Shown here: positions 41,580-54,000 of the stretch, in pieces | Position numbering within the stretch: the stretch's first letter is position 1 | Layout of the letters: the number at the start of each line of letters is the position of its first letter | Assembly (NCBI GenBank): GCA_963696405.1 | Contig: CAVOJY010000002.1 | Coordinates: 124,001-188,000 of the forward strand | Origin: CAVOJY01 sp963696405 | GTDB lineage: Bacteria > Chloroflexota > Limnocylindria > Limnocylindrales > CSP1-4 | DNA: 64,000 nucleotides | Direction: 5' to 3' | The notes under the pieces: model-generated | What the model was told of the DNA's origin: nothing | The model's database searches: none | The model's input: only the letters and a program-made list of their open reading frames with translations | Made by a program: the position numbers and the translations under genes

Positions 41580-43743
41580 ATGAGTCGACGGACCCGGACC
41601 CGCTCGGCGGGGATGATCTTGCTCAGCGCGCTGGTGGCGGTGCTCGTCGCGGGCCCCGTCCCGGTCGCCGGTCAGGGCCCCCTCCCGCCGGCAGCCGCCC
41701 CTCGTGAACGCTCGGCCGATCTCGCCGCGGCCCTGGATGCCGATGGCACCTTCGTTGGCGCCCCGGGCCTCGCCGGCACGGTCGATGCGAGCGCCTGGAC
41801 CCTGGTGAGCGATCTCGCCGCCGGCGCTCCACCGCGCTTCGCACCCGCTGGTGCGGCCGCGACCCCGTGCCCTGCGGCGCGGCCCCGGTCGGGCCCTGGT
41901 CCGCCCTGGGCTCGAACGGGGCCGGCGATGGGGCCCTCAACAACAGTGTCTACGCCCTCGCGGTCTCCGGCAGCGACCTCTACGTGGGCGGGGCCTTCAT
42001 CAACGCCGCGGGCATCCCCGAGGCCGACTACATCGCCCGGTGGAACGGCAGCGCCTGGTCCGCCCTGGGCTCGAACGGCGCCGGTAACGGGGCCCTCAAC
42101 AACGCTGTCTGGGCCCTCGCGGTCTCCGGCAGCGACCTCTACGTGGGCGGGGACTTCACCAACGCCGCGGGCATCGCCGAGGCCGACTACGTCGCCAGGT
42201 GGAACGGCAGCGCCTGGTCCGCCCTGGGCTCGAACGGCCCCGGGAACGGGGCCCTCAACAACGGCGTCCGCGCCCTGGCGGTCTCCGGCAGCGACCTCTA
42301 CGTGGGCGGGGAGTTCACCAACGCCGCGGGCATCGCCGAGGCCGACTACGTCGCCAGGTGGAACGGCAGCGCCTGGTCCGCCCTGGGCTCGAACGGCGCC
42401 GGCAACGGGGCCCTCAACAGCTCTGTCTGGGCCCTCGCGGTCTCCGGCAGCGACCTCTACGTGGGCGGGGACTTCACCAACGCCGCGGGCATCCCCGAGG
42501 CCGACTACGTCGCCCGGTGGAACGGCAGCGCCTGGTCCGCCCTGGGCTCGAACGGCGCCGGCAACGGGGCCCTCAACAACACCGTCTATGCCCTGGCGGT
42601 CTCCGGCAGCGACCTCTACGTGGGCGGGCAGCTTCTCCAACGCCGCGGGCATCGCCGAGGCCGACTACGTCGCCAGGTGGAACGGCAGCGCCTGGTCCGC
42701 CCTGGGCTCGAACGGCGCCGGCACCGGGGCCCTCAACGGCACGTCTACGCCCTCGCGGTCTCCGGCAGCGACCTCTACGTCGGCGGGGACTTCACCAACG
42801 CCGCGGGCATCCCCGAGGCCGACAACGTCGCCCGGTGGAACGGCAGCGCCTGGTCGGCCCTGGGCTCGAACGGGGCCGGCAACGGGGCCCTCAACAGCTC
42901 TGTCCGCGCCCTCGCGGTCTCCGGCAGCGACCTCTACGTGGGCGGGGGGTTCTCCAACGCCGCGGGCATCGCCGAGGCCGACTACGTCGCCAGTGGGGTC
43001 GGTCACCAACCCCGTCTCCTACCCCGCCGCGGTGCGGGTCACCGGGGGCTCCCTTTCCTGGTACCTGCGCGACAGCAACACGAGCACCCCCGGCACGGTC
43101 ACCGCCTTCTCCTACGGCGCCTCCACCGACACGCCGGTCTTCGGCGACTGGGACGGCGACGGGACAAAGACCCCCGGTCTGGTGCGGGTCACCGGGGGCT
43201 CCCTCACCTGGTACCTGCGCAACAGCAACTCCGCCGGGGCTCCCGACCTCATCTTCGGCTTCGGCGCCGCCACCGACCGCCCACTGGTGGGTGACTGGGA
43301 CGGCGACGGGGACGATACCCCGGGCCTCCTGCGGGCCAACTGGTGGCTGCTGCGCAACAGCAACTCCGCGGGCGGGGTCGATGTCGACTTCTTCTGGGGC
43401 ATCGCCACCGATGTGCCCCTTGGTGGGTGACTGGGACGGCAACGGCACCGACACCCCCGGCTGGCTGCGCTGCCTGGGCGCCTCCTGCACCGCGGGCCAC
43501 GGCAACTGGTGGATCCTGCGCAACAGCAACTCCGACGGACCCCCCAGCCTCGACTTCTTCTGGGGCCGCACCTACGAGGAGTCGAACTGGGCGGTGGGTG
43601 ACTGGGACGGTGACGGGGACGACAACCCGGGCATCCTGCGCGGGGAGTGGTGGCTCCTGCGGGCCGCCAACTCCGACGGTCCCACCACCTCCGACTTCTT
43701 CTTCGGCTTCCCCACCGACACCTTCCGGGTGTGGGCCCAGTAA
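41580..43743 (+). CDS. Surface protein J: seven-repeat beta-propeller plus shared C-terminal domain
   Basis: Fourth propeller paralogue, about 721 residues corrected. Signal peptide and linker as in F, H and I but the linker is slightly longer (PCGAAPVGPW). Seven repeats at 41897-42996. Frame breaks near 41865, 42630, 42740 and 42993 and one in the C-terminal module near 43418. It uses a TAA stop where ten relatives use TGA. The next gene is the sortase-like protein, 99 bases on. Confidence 0.82.
41897..42996 (+). repeat. Seven tandem 159-base repeats in gene J
   Basis: 1,100 bases, 1 short of expected: gain near 42630, losses near 42740 and 42993. Confidence 0.9.
43014..43743 (+). repeat. 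Shared C-terminal module, copy 10 (1-base insertion)
   Basis: 730 bases; the insertion is at the same repeat-3 site but reads CCCCTTGG (about 43418). Confidence 0.88.
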
Positions 43744-43804
43744 GGAGCGGGGTGAGGGCGAGGGGACGGGCGCGTCCGGGGCGGCGGGCGTCGAGTCCCC
43801 ACAT

Positions 43805-43834
43805 GTGACGGCGTCGCTCCCCGCCGGGTACCAT
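43805..43834 (+). promoter_or_regulatory. Predicted promoter of the sortase-like gene, probably leaderless
   Basis: GTGACG (43805-43810), 18-base spacer, TACCAT (43829-43834), then ATG after 8 bases; no ribosome-binding site. It gives this gene its own promoter, separate from gene J. Confidence 0.5.
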
Positions 43835-43842
43835 CCGCGGGA

Positions 43843-44760
43843 ATGCCACAGGTAACAGCCGCCGTCTGGCACCGTGCCGGGCGGCGATTCACCGCCGCCG
43901 TACTCCTGCTCCTGGTAGCCGCCGTCGTCGCCGGCGCCGCCGCGCCAGACGTTGCCGCGCTCAGCATCCGACGGACATGGCGGGCGGCATTGTCGGGAGG
44001 GCACGGCAGCGCGACGCTCGTCTCGTACTGGGACGGGACCGGCGTCCTCCGCATCGCCGGGTCGGGGTTCGCACCGTCGACGTCGCTCCCGGTTGTCATC
44101 TACACCGGTTCCTGCACGTCGCCGAGCATCCTCGTGCGCTTCCAGGCGCTCACCAGCGACGCGAGCGGCGGGGCGGTCGGCCAGATAAGCGTCGGACTCT
44201 CGGCATCGAGCGAGATCTGGGGGGTCGCACGGACCGGCCGCATCGGCCTCAGGATCGGTGGCAGCACGGGCCCCGCGGCCTGCGGGTGGCTCACCTACGC
44301 GGTGGCGACACGCGTCGCCATTCCCAGTCTCGGCATCAACCTGCCGGTGATCAGGCAGCCCGGCGGCTTTCCGCCGTGCAACGTGGGGATGTACCTGGCG
44401 GCGGCATCGCAGCCGCGCGAGGCGGGCGTCACCTTCATCTACGGCCATTCCCGGAAAGGCACGTTCCTGCCACTGCTCACGCGCTCCAAGGTCAGGAACG
44501 GCGCCTCGCTCATCGGCCTGGCGGTGCGCGTCTGGACGAGCGATTCCGTGCTGTCCACGTACCGGATCACCAAGGTCCGCCGCCACCAGAAGACGTTCGG
44601 CGGGATGTTCGGCATCACCCGCGAGGAACTCTGGATCCAGGCGTCGGAGGGCCCGCGCGGGTGGCCGTACAAGCTCATCGTGGTCGCCAAACGGGTGTCG
44701 AGCGCGAGAAGCAGCTACGCTGCCGCCCACCCTGCGCCGCGGCCTGCAGTGTGCAGGTAG
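43843..44760 (+). CDS. Sortase-like membrane/exported protein lacking the usual catalytic cysteine
   Basis: 305 residues: N-terminal hydrophobic helix (about 17-40), a beta-rich region (about 45-150), and a sortase-like C-terminal domain (about 153-285). Landmarks are VAIPSLGINLPVI, the catalytic-type histidine in IYGHSRKGTF (H202), and LWIQASEGP followed by KLIVVAKR. In classic sortases the last region is TLxTC with a downstream arginine; here the cysteine position is S268 and the arginine position K277. The only cysteine in the core is C179 (FPPCNVGMYL). It could be an inactive or Ser-using sortase, or a distinct transpeptidase branch. Being flanked by eleven genes with a common C-terminus suggests those are its substrates or partners; this is inference. 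Confidence 0.75.
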   Translation: MPQVTAAVWHRAGRRFTAAVLLLLVAAVVAGAAAPDVAALSIRRTWRAALSGGHGSATLVSYWDGTGVLRIAGSGFAPSTSLPVVIYTGSCTSPSILVRFQALTSDASGGAVGQISVGLSASSEIWGVARTGRIGLRIGGSTGPAACGWLTYAVATRVAIPSLGINLPVIRQPGGFPPCNVGMYLAAASQPREAGVTFIYGHSRKGTFLPLLTRSKVRNGASLIGLAVRVWTSDSVLSTYRITKVRRHQKTFGGMFGITREELWIQASEGPRGWPYKLIVVAKRVSSARSSYAAAHPAPRPAVCR

Positions 44761-44806
44761 CCGGGAGCGTTCCCAGCAGGGGGATTGTCACCCGGCGACG
44801 CGCTTT

Positions 44807-45086
44807 CGCACCGGACCGCACCTCTCTGCCCAGGCCGTTGCATTTCGGCACCGCAACTACCGGATTCTGGTGCCCGACTAGTCAATTGGTACTACCCGGA
44901 GGGGGCCGATTGTGGTAAGCCTGCGTTCTGCGGTCGACGCCCGAATGTAGAGTCGACCGCCTTCGGGGTGACGGCCGAGTAGGGGGCCGTCGTCCGCTCC
45001 CGCGAGGGAGCCCTGGGTGCGGCACGCGGAGCTCGATCAGCGACCCACCCGGCCGGTGGACTTGACGGGCGGGTGAGGTGATAACG
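44807..45086 (+). promoter_or_regulatory. Conserved structured 5' leader of gene K
   Basis: Same blocks as upstream of A: CGCACCGGACCGCAC at 44807, CAATTGGTACTACC at 44883-44896, TGTGGTAAG at 44911-44919. Hairpins GACGGCC/GGCCGTC (44970-44991, loop differs from A), GCTCCC/GGGAGC with a GCGA tetraloop (44996-45011) and CACCCG/CGGGTG (45046-45075) keep their stems while loops change, which argues for RNA structure. The last stem borders the GAGGTGAT ribosome-binding site. The 46 bases between the sortase-like gene and this leader hold nothing recognised. Confidence 0.6.
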
Positions 45087-48000
45087 ATGTTGCGCTCCAA
45101 CTCCGGCGGATCTCCGCAGGTCGCTCTTTCCCGGCGGTTCGGACGCGCCGGCGCCATGCTGGTCGCCGCGTCCCTCGTCGCCTCACTCTTCACCGGTATA
45201 CCGGCACGCCCCGTGCTGGCCGACTCCGGCCGGCACAGGCGCTGCAGTTCGACGGCTCGAACCACTACGTCACGTTCGGCCGGCGCCGGGACTCGGCACT
45301 GGGGGCCACGATTCACCCTCGAGTGTGGTTCAAGCGCACCGGCAGCCGGGACGAGCACCACCACCGGCAACGGCGGCGTCACCAGCGCGATCCCGCTCCT
45401 CACCAAGGGCCGCGGAGAGGCCGAGGCGCCGGCCAACGTCGAACTGAACTGGTTCCTCGGGATCATGCGCCAGCGGCAAGCTGGTGGCCGACTTCGAGGA
45501 GTCGGTGGACGGCCCCGGCCGAACCATCCCGTCGACGGCGAACACCGCCGATCACCAGCAACGTCTGGCACCACGCCGCGGCCACATACGACGGCCAGGT
45601 GGAACCTCTACCTCGACGGCGTACTGGACGACGACGTCGACCTCGGCGTCGGCCTTCACCCCGCGTCCGACAGCATCCAGCACGCCGGCTTGGCCACGGC
45701 CATGACCTCCGCGGCGCAAGGGAGGGTGCTTTCGCCGGCGTCATCGACGAGGCCCGGGTCTGGAATGTCGTGCGATCGCAGGGGGAGATCCAGGGCACCA
45801 AGTACCAGGAGATCACCAGTGCACCGGCCTGATCGGCCGATGGGGCCTGAACGAGGGCACGGGCACGACCGCGGCCGATACTTCGGGGCGGCGGCAATCC
45901 CGGCACGCTCACGACGGTCCGACATGGCGGCCGTCCCGGAGTACGTGACGTTCGGCCCTGCGCCGCCGACTGGGAGCCTCCACCTTCACCCTCGAGCTGT
46001 GGTTCAAGCGACCGGCCGGGCGGCACCACCGACGACCGGCACGCGGCGGCGTCGCCGCCGTTCCCCTCCTGACGAAGGGCCGAGGCGAAGCGGACGCCGA
46101 CAACATCGACAGGAACTGGTTCCTCGGGATCCGCACCACCGGCAACTGGTGGCCGATTTCGAGGACGCCGCCGGCGGTGGAGACCTCGGCCTCAACCACC
46201 CGCATCGCGGGCACCACGGCCGTCGCCGGCAGCGTGTGGCACCACATCGCCGCGACATACGGGGTAGGTCTGGACATGTACGTCGACGGGTGCAGGATGC
46301 CGTCATGGCGAGCTGGGCTGGGCGGCGACCCCTGAGGTCGACAGCATCCAGCATGCCGGCCTCGCCGCCGCCATGACCTCCACCGGGACGGATGCTGGGT
46401 CACTTCGCCGGCGTCATCGACGAGGCCCGCGTATGGGACTACGTCCGCACGCCCCGAAATCCTGGCCAGCAAAACGTCGAGCTCACCTCCGCGGCGGGCT
46501 GCTTGGCCGGTGGGGCCTCAGCGAGGGGTTCGGGCAAAACCGTGGTGCGACCATCTCGGCAGCCCGGCCGGGACGCTATCGCGGCCCCACCTGGGTCACG
46601 GCTTCCCTCCGCCCGACCTCACGCGCCCCGCGGCCCCGACCGGCCTAGCGGCGACCCCGCACAGCACAACGTGTCCCTGTCCTGGAACGCAAACGCTGAG
46701 TCCGACCTCGCCGGCTACAACGTCTACCGGAGCACGACGCAGCCCGGTCGCGAAGGGACGCCCCTCAACGGCACGCTGTTGACCTCCCCGCCTACACGGA
46801 GCCACGGCCGAGAGCGGCACCCTGTACTACTACGCCGTCACCGCGGTCGACACCTCGACCAATGAGTCGGACCTGTCCGACGAGGACGACGCGACGCCCG
46901 CGCCGGGCAACTACGCCCTCGATCTCGGCACCGGAACCGCCTACGTCAACTTCGGGCGACCCTGCCAAGCTGGGTCTCGCCCAGTTCACCATCGAGACCT
47001 GGTTCAACTGGACAGGCGGCGGCACGACGGCCGGCACGGGCAGGCGGGCGGGACCACCGCCATCCCGCCCGTGGCAAAGGGCCTCCACGAGAGTGACGGC
47101 AGCACCTTGACGCGAACTGGTTCCTCGGCATCGCCGGACGGGAAGCTTGGCGCCGACTTCGAGGACATGGCAACGGGCTCAACCATCCGGTCACCGGCGA
47201 CACGACCATCACCCAGGACGCCTGGCACCATGCTGCGGCGACGTACGACGGCACCACGTGGAGGCTGTACCTCGACGGCAACCTCGACACCACGCCGACT
47301 CCGGTCAACTGCAGCCCGGCCAACGTGTGCGTGCCCCGCTACGACAGCATCCAGCACGCCGGCATCGGTACCGCCATGAACTCGACCGGGGTGACCAGGG
47401 CCACTTCCCGGGCGTCATCGATGAGGCCCGGGTGTGGAACTACGCCACGGACTCTGGACGAGATCAGGGATGACATCAACGACGAGCTGACCAGCGGCAC
47501 CGGTCTCGTCGCCCGCTGGGGCCGAACGAGAGCATCGGCACCGTGGTGGGCGACTCGTCGCGACCGCGGCCGACGGCACGGTCACCGACGCCGGTTATTC
47601 GTGGGTGGCCGGCGCCCCGTTCAACATCCCGGTCAACCACGCCCCGGTGTGCTCGGATGTCTCGCTCACCACGAACGAGGATGTGGCGGGCTCCACGGCG
47701 GCGTCCTGCACCGACGCGGACCGCGGCGACACGCTGACCTACAGCATCGTCGATCCGGCCGCCAACGGCACCGCGGGAGTGAGCGGCTCTGACCTCACCT
47801 ATGACCCGGCGCCGACTACAACGGCGGCGACTCCTTCACCTACAAGGCCTACGATGGGGCCCTCTACTCGACCCCCGCCACGGTCAGCGTGACCGTCAAC
47901 GCGGCGAACGACGCCCCGTCCTTCACCAAGGGTCTCGATCAGACCGTGAACGAGGACTCCGGGCTGCACACCGTCTCCGGCTGGGCCACCGCCATCAGCA

Positions 48001-51000
48001 AGGGGCCAGCGGATGAGTCGACCCAGGCGGTCGACTTCATCGTCACCAACGACAACAACGCGCTCTTCTCCGTCCAGCCGGCGGTTAGTGCCGATGGCAC
48101 CCTCGACCTACACCCTGGCTGCCGACGCCAACGGCAGTGCCACGGTAGACGTGAGCATCCATGACGATGGCGGCGTCCTCAACGGCGGGGACGACACCAG
48201 TGACGTCCAGTCCTTCACTATCGACGTCACCGCGATCAACGACGTCCCGTCGTTCACCAAGGGCGCCAGCCAGTTCGTGGACGAGGACTCCGGGGCCCAC
48301 ACCGTCGTCCGGCTGGGCCACGGCCATCAGCAAGGGGCCTGCCAACGAGTCGGGCCAGATCCTCACCTTCGAGGTCACCGGCAACACCAACACCGGCCTC
48401 TTCTCGACGCAGCCGGCGGTGAGCGCGGACGGCACGCTGACCTTCACGGTGGCGGCGGGGCAGACGGGATTGGCCCAGATCACCCTGCGCATCCATGACA
48501 ATGGCGGCACCGCCAACGGCGGGGTGGACACCAGCGCAACGCAGACGTTTGACATCAACGTCGCCGTCATCAACCACGCCCCGGTGTGCTCGAACGTCAC
48601 CCTCACCACGAACGAGGATGTCGACGGCTCCACCGCCCCCATCTGCAGCGACCAGGACGGCAACTCCCTCACGTACAGCATCGTCGGCCTGGCTGGCAAT
48701 GGCACCGCCGGGGTGAGCGTGCTGGATCAGCTGACCTACGACTCCGGACGACGACTACAACGGCGGCGACTCCTTCACCTACCGGGCCATCGACGGCCAG
48801 GCCACTCCGACCCGGCTGACGTCACGGTGACCGTCAACGCGGCGAACGACGCCCCCTCCTTCGCCAAGGGCTCCGACCAGACGGTGAACGAGGACTCGGG
48901 GGCCCAAACGTCGCCGGCTGGGCCACCGCCATCAGCAAGGGGCCGGCCGACGAGCGGCACAGACGGTGGACTTCATCGTCAGCAACGACAACAACGCCCT
49001 CTTCTCCGTCCAGCCGGCGGTCGGCGCCACGGCACACTCACCTTCACCTGGCTGCCAACGCCACGTGGCAGGCCACGGTAACCGTGCGCATCCAGGGGGC
49101 ACGTCCCAACGGCGGGGACGACACCAGCGACGCCCAGACGTTCACCATCACCGTCACGGCCATCAACGACATCCCCAGCTTCACGAAGGGCGCCAACCAG
49201 ACGGTCGACGAGGACTCCGGGCTGCACACCGTGTCCGGCTGGGCCACCAGCATCAGCGCGGGGCGCCAACGAATTGGCGCAAGCCGTTGACTTCCTCGTC
49301 TCCAACGACAACAACGCGCTCTTCTCCGTTCCAGCCGGCGGTGAGCCCCACGGGAGCCCTCACCTACACCCTGACCGCCAACGCCAACGGGAGTGCCACG
49401 GTTACCGTGCGCATCCACGATGATGGCGGCACGGCAGGTGGCGGGGTGGACACCAGCGCGCCCCAGACGTTCACCATCGATGTCACGGCCATCAACGACG
49501 TCCCGTCCTTCACCAAGGGCGCCAACCAGAGCGTGGCCATGGACTCGGGGGCCCGCACCGTCTCCGGCGGGCAACCGCCATCAGCGCCGGTGCCGCCAAC
49601 GAGTCGGGCCAGGCGGTCGACTTCATCGTCACCAACGACAACAACGCGCTCTTCTCGGCGCAGCCGGCAGTGGGCCCAACGGGACGCTGACCTTCACGCC
49701 GGCGACCGGGGCCACGGGCTCGGCCACCGTCACGGTTCGCATCCACGACAACGGCGGCACCGCCGGTGGCGGCGTGGACACCAGTGCCCCCCAGACCTTC
49801 ACCATCACCGTCAGCAACTCCGCGCTCGACTTCGGGCCATCCGGAGCTGCCGCCTACGTCACCTTCGGCACTGCGGCCAAGCTGGGCCTCGCCCAGTTCA
49901 CCATCGAGACCTGGTTCAAGCGCACGGGTGCCGGCACTCGTCACCTCGACCGGCACCGGCGGCATCACCAACGCCATCCCGCTCGTGACCAAGGGCCGCG
50001 GCGAGGCCGAGGGCTCGCAACGTCGACATGAACTGGTTCCTGGGCATCCGCGACAGCGACCGCGTGCTGGTGGCCGACTTCGAGGAATGGCGCGACCGGG
50101 CGCTGCAACCATCCGGTGGCGGGCACCACGGCCATCCCCGACGACGCACGTGGCACCACGCCGCGGCCACCTACGACGGCACGGACCTGGCGCCTGTACC
50201 TGACGGGGAGCTGGACGGCGTGGCCGTCTGGGCTCGGCCATCCCCCCGCGGTCCGACAGCATCCAGCACGCCGGCTCTGGCCACCGCGATGACCTCAACG
50301 GGCGAGGCGGCCGGCCACTTCCAGGGCGTCATCGACGAAGCCCGCGTCTGGAACGCGGCCCGCAGCCGGGCGCAGATCATCGCCGACATCAACAGCCAGC
50401 TGACGAGCGGCACCGGGCTCGTCGCCCGCTGGGGCCTGGACGAGGGCACCGGCACATCGGTCGGCGATTCCATGGCCTCCCCGGTCAATGGCACCATCAC
50501 GAACACCGGCTACGCATGGGTGACCGGCGCGCCGTTCAACCTCGTGGTCGACCCGAACGAGGCACCTGATGTGAATGCAGGGCCCGATCAGTCGATCACC
50601 CTGCCGGCACAGGCGACCCTCGATGGGACCGTCACCGATGACGGCCTTCCCAACCCGCCTGCCGCGGTGACCACGACATGGTCGAAGACCAGCGGCCCCG
50701 GCACCGTCACCTTCGGTAACACGTCGGCCGTCGATACGACTGCGACGTTCTCGGTCTCAGGGTCCTACGTCCTGCGCCTGACGGCGAATGACTCCGCGAA
50801 GACGGCGTATGACGAGATCACCGTCACCGTCAGCCCGGTCCCGGCAGCGACTGCCCTGCAGTTCGACGGCACGAACGACTACGTGACGTTCGGAACGGCT
50901 TCGGGCCTCAACGCCGCCCAGTTCACCATCGAGACATGGTTCAAGTGGACGGGCGGCGGAACCCCCACGACCACCGGCACGGAGGGCATCCCGGATGCCT

Positions 51001-54000
51001 GCCGCTGATTGCCAAGGGGGCGCAGATATCCGACGGCTCGAACGTCGACATCAACTACTTCCTCGGGATCGACCTGTCGAGCAGCCAGCTCGTCGCGGAC
51101 TTCGAGGAGGGTCCCGGCGGTGCAGGTCCGCTGGGCCAGAACCACCCGGTGTACAGCACCGCGACGATCACCACGAACGTCTGGCACCACGCCGCGGCCA
51201 CGTACGACGGCACGACGTGGAACCTCTACCTCGACGGCGCCAACGTCGGGACGCTCGCCGTCGGCCAGCCGGTGCGCTCGGACAGCATCGGGCACGCGGC
51301 GCTGGCGACCTCGCTCAACTCCACGGGCGGGACCAACGGCTTCTTCGCCGGCGTGATCGACGAGGCCCGCATCTGGAACGTCGCTCGCACGGGACCGCAG
51401 ATCCTGGCGAGCAGGGATCTTGAGATCCCCTCGGCCACGAACCTCATCGGTCGTTGGGGCCTGAACGAGGGAACCGGCACGACGGCCGGAGACTCCGCTG
51501 CGCCCGCCGAGAACGGCACGCTCACGAACGGTCCGCTTTGGGTGGACGGCGCGCCCTTCGAGGTGAACGCGCCACCCGACGCCCCGGTCGTCGTGAGCCC
51601 CGCGGACGGCGCGACCGGTGTCTCCACGGCCCCGACGCTCGACGTCACCGTCTCCGACACGGACAGCAGCACGCTGAGCGCAACCTTCTACGGCAGGGCC
51701 GCGGGCGGCGCCGCGTCGGACTTCACCATCGTGACGATCCCGGACACCCAGTACTACTCGGAGTCCTATCCGGCCACCTTCACCGCCCAGACCACCTGGA
51801 TCCGGGATTCGGCCGGGACGCTGAACACTGTCTTCGCGACGCACCTCGGGGACATCACCGATGGCGCCACCCAGACCGAGTTCGACCGGGCCAGCGCCTC
51901 CATGCAGGTGCTCGATACCGCCGGCGTCCCGAACAGCCTCATCCCGGGGAACCACGACCAGGCCAACTACACGCGCTACGACGCTACCTTCCCGGTGAGC
52001 CGCTACTCGGCGAACGCGTGGTGGGGTGGCTCCCAATCCGGTGTCAACCGCAACAGCTACCAGCTGTTCTCGGTGGGAGGGCTCGACTTCATCATCGTCA
52101 ACCTCGAGAACAGCCCCGACCCCACCGCCAGGACCTGGGCCAGCGGGATCCTCGCGGCCAACTCCTCGCGGCGGGCAATCGTGGTCACCCACGACTACCT
52201 CGTTTCGGGCGGCACCCGCTCCACGGCGGGCACGAACATCTGGAACGACGTCGTGTCTTCGAACTGCAACGTCTTCCTGGTGCTCGCAGGTCACGCCCTG
52301 GGTGAGGCGGTCCTCTCGACCGCTCGAGCCGGCTGCGGCGACACCGTCCCCCAGATCCTCCAGGACTACCAGGGCCGCTCCAATGGCGGCGACGGCTGGC
52401 TCCGCTACTACACCTTCAAGCCGTCCGAGAACAAGATCTACGCCTACACCTACAAGGTGCCCCAGGGCGTGAACCCCGGAGAGTTCGAGGTCGACGCGGG
52501 CAGCCAGTTCACCATCGACTACGCGATGGGTGGCAGCAGCGCCTTCGCGATCATCGGCACCGACACCGGCGTCGCCTCCGGCGGGCATGCCACGGTCGAC
52601 TGGCCGGGTCGCGCGACGGGCACGGGGTACGAGTGGTACGTCGATGTGAGCGACGGCTCGGCCACCACCAGCGGTCCGACCTGGTTGTTCACCACGTTCG
52701 CACCCGAGAACCACCCGCCGGTGTGCTCGCCCGTCACCCTCACCACGAACGAGGATGTCACGGGCTCCACCGCCCCTTCCTGCGCCGACGAGGACGGTAA
52801 CACCCTCAGCTACAGCATCGTGAGCCAGCCGGCCAACGGCGCGGCCTCGGTGGTCTCCGGACAGCTCCGCGACGCGCCTGCCGCCAACTACAACGGCCCT
52901 GACGCCTTCACCTACAGGGCGTTCGACGGGCTGGCCTACTCCGACCCGGCGAACGTCACGGTGACCGTCAACGCGGTCAACGACGCCCCCTCCTTCACGA
53001 AGGGCGCCGAACCAGCAGGTGGACGAGAACTCCGGGCTGCGCACCGTCTCGAACTGGGCGACCGCCATCAGCAAGGGGCCGGCGGACGAGTCCGGTCAGA
53101 CGGTCAACTTCATCGTCACCAACGACAACAACGCCCTCTTCTCCGCCCAGCCGGCGATCAGCCCGACGGGCACCCTGACCTTCACGCCGGCGACCGGCGC
53201 CACCGGCACGGCCACCGTGACGGTGAGCATCCAGGACAACGGCGGCGTTGCCAACGGCGGGGTGGACACCAGCGCCCCCCAGACGTTTGGCATCGGCGTC
53301 GGCATGCCGCCCGTGATCAACTACGGCATCCAGTTCGACGGCACGAACGACTACGTCACCTTCGGTGCCTCCTCGGGCCTGGGGGTGACGAACTTCACGG
53401 TCGAGCTGTGGTTCAAGCGCACCGGCACCGGCGTCGGCATGGCCACCAGCGGCGGCACCGGGGGCTTGAGCAGCGCCGTCCCGCTCATCGCCAAGGGGGC
53501 TCCCCAGGGCGACGACGTGTGCACCGAGAACATCAGCTGGTTCCTCGGCATCGACACCGCCACCAACCGCCTGGCCGCCGACTTCGAGACGGGCACCGGC
53601 GGGGCCAACCACGCGCTCATCGGCGGCACCGCGGTCAGCAACAACGTGTGGCACCACGCCGCGCTCACCCTCGACGGGACGAACCTGCGGATCTACCTCG
53701 ACGGGGTCCTCGACGGCACTCTGGCCACCACCGCCCTGCCCTGCGCCGCGGCCATCGGCCATGCCGCTCTGGGCACCGCCCTCGGCAGCACCGGCACGCC
53801 GGGCGGGACCGTCACCCCGGGCTACTTCGCCGGGGTCCTCGACGAGGCCCGCGTCTGGAACGTGGCCCATGACCAGACGGCGATCCAGGCCACCAAGGAC
53901 GTCGAGATCACCTCGGGCACCGGCCTGGTGGCCCGCTGGGGCCTGAACGAGGGCGTGGGGACCTCCGCCGCCAGCTCGGTGGGCAGCTTCACCGGCACCC

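Noticed and set aside
37034..42996. Direct repeats that could be taken for CRISPR arrays
   Set aside because: Units are 159 bases, contiguous, in frame and protein-coding, with no spacers and no cas genes.
45087..47640. Calling the start of gene K a pseudogene
   Set aside because: Indels are very dense, but domain sequence is well kept between them and conserved single-copy genes in the same window show the same kind of indel, so the call would rest on sequence quality.
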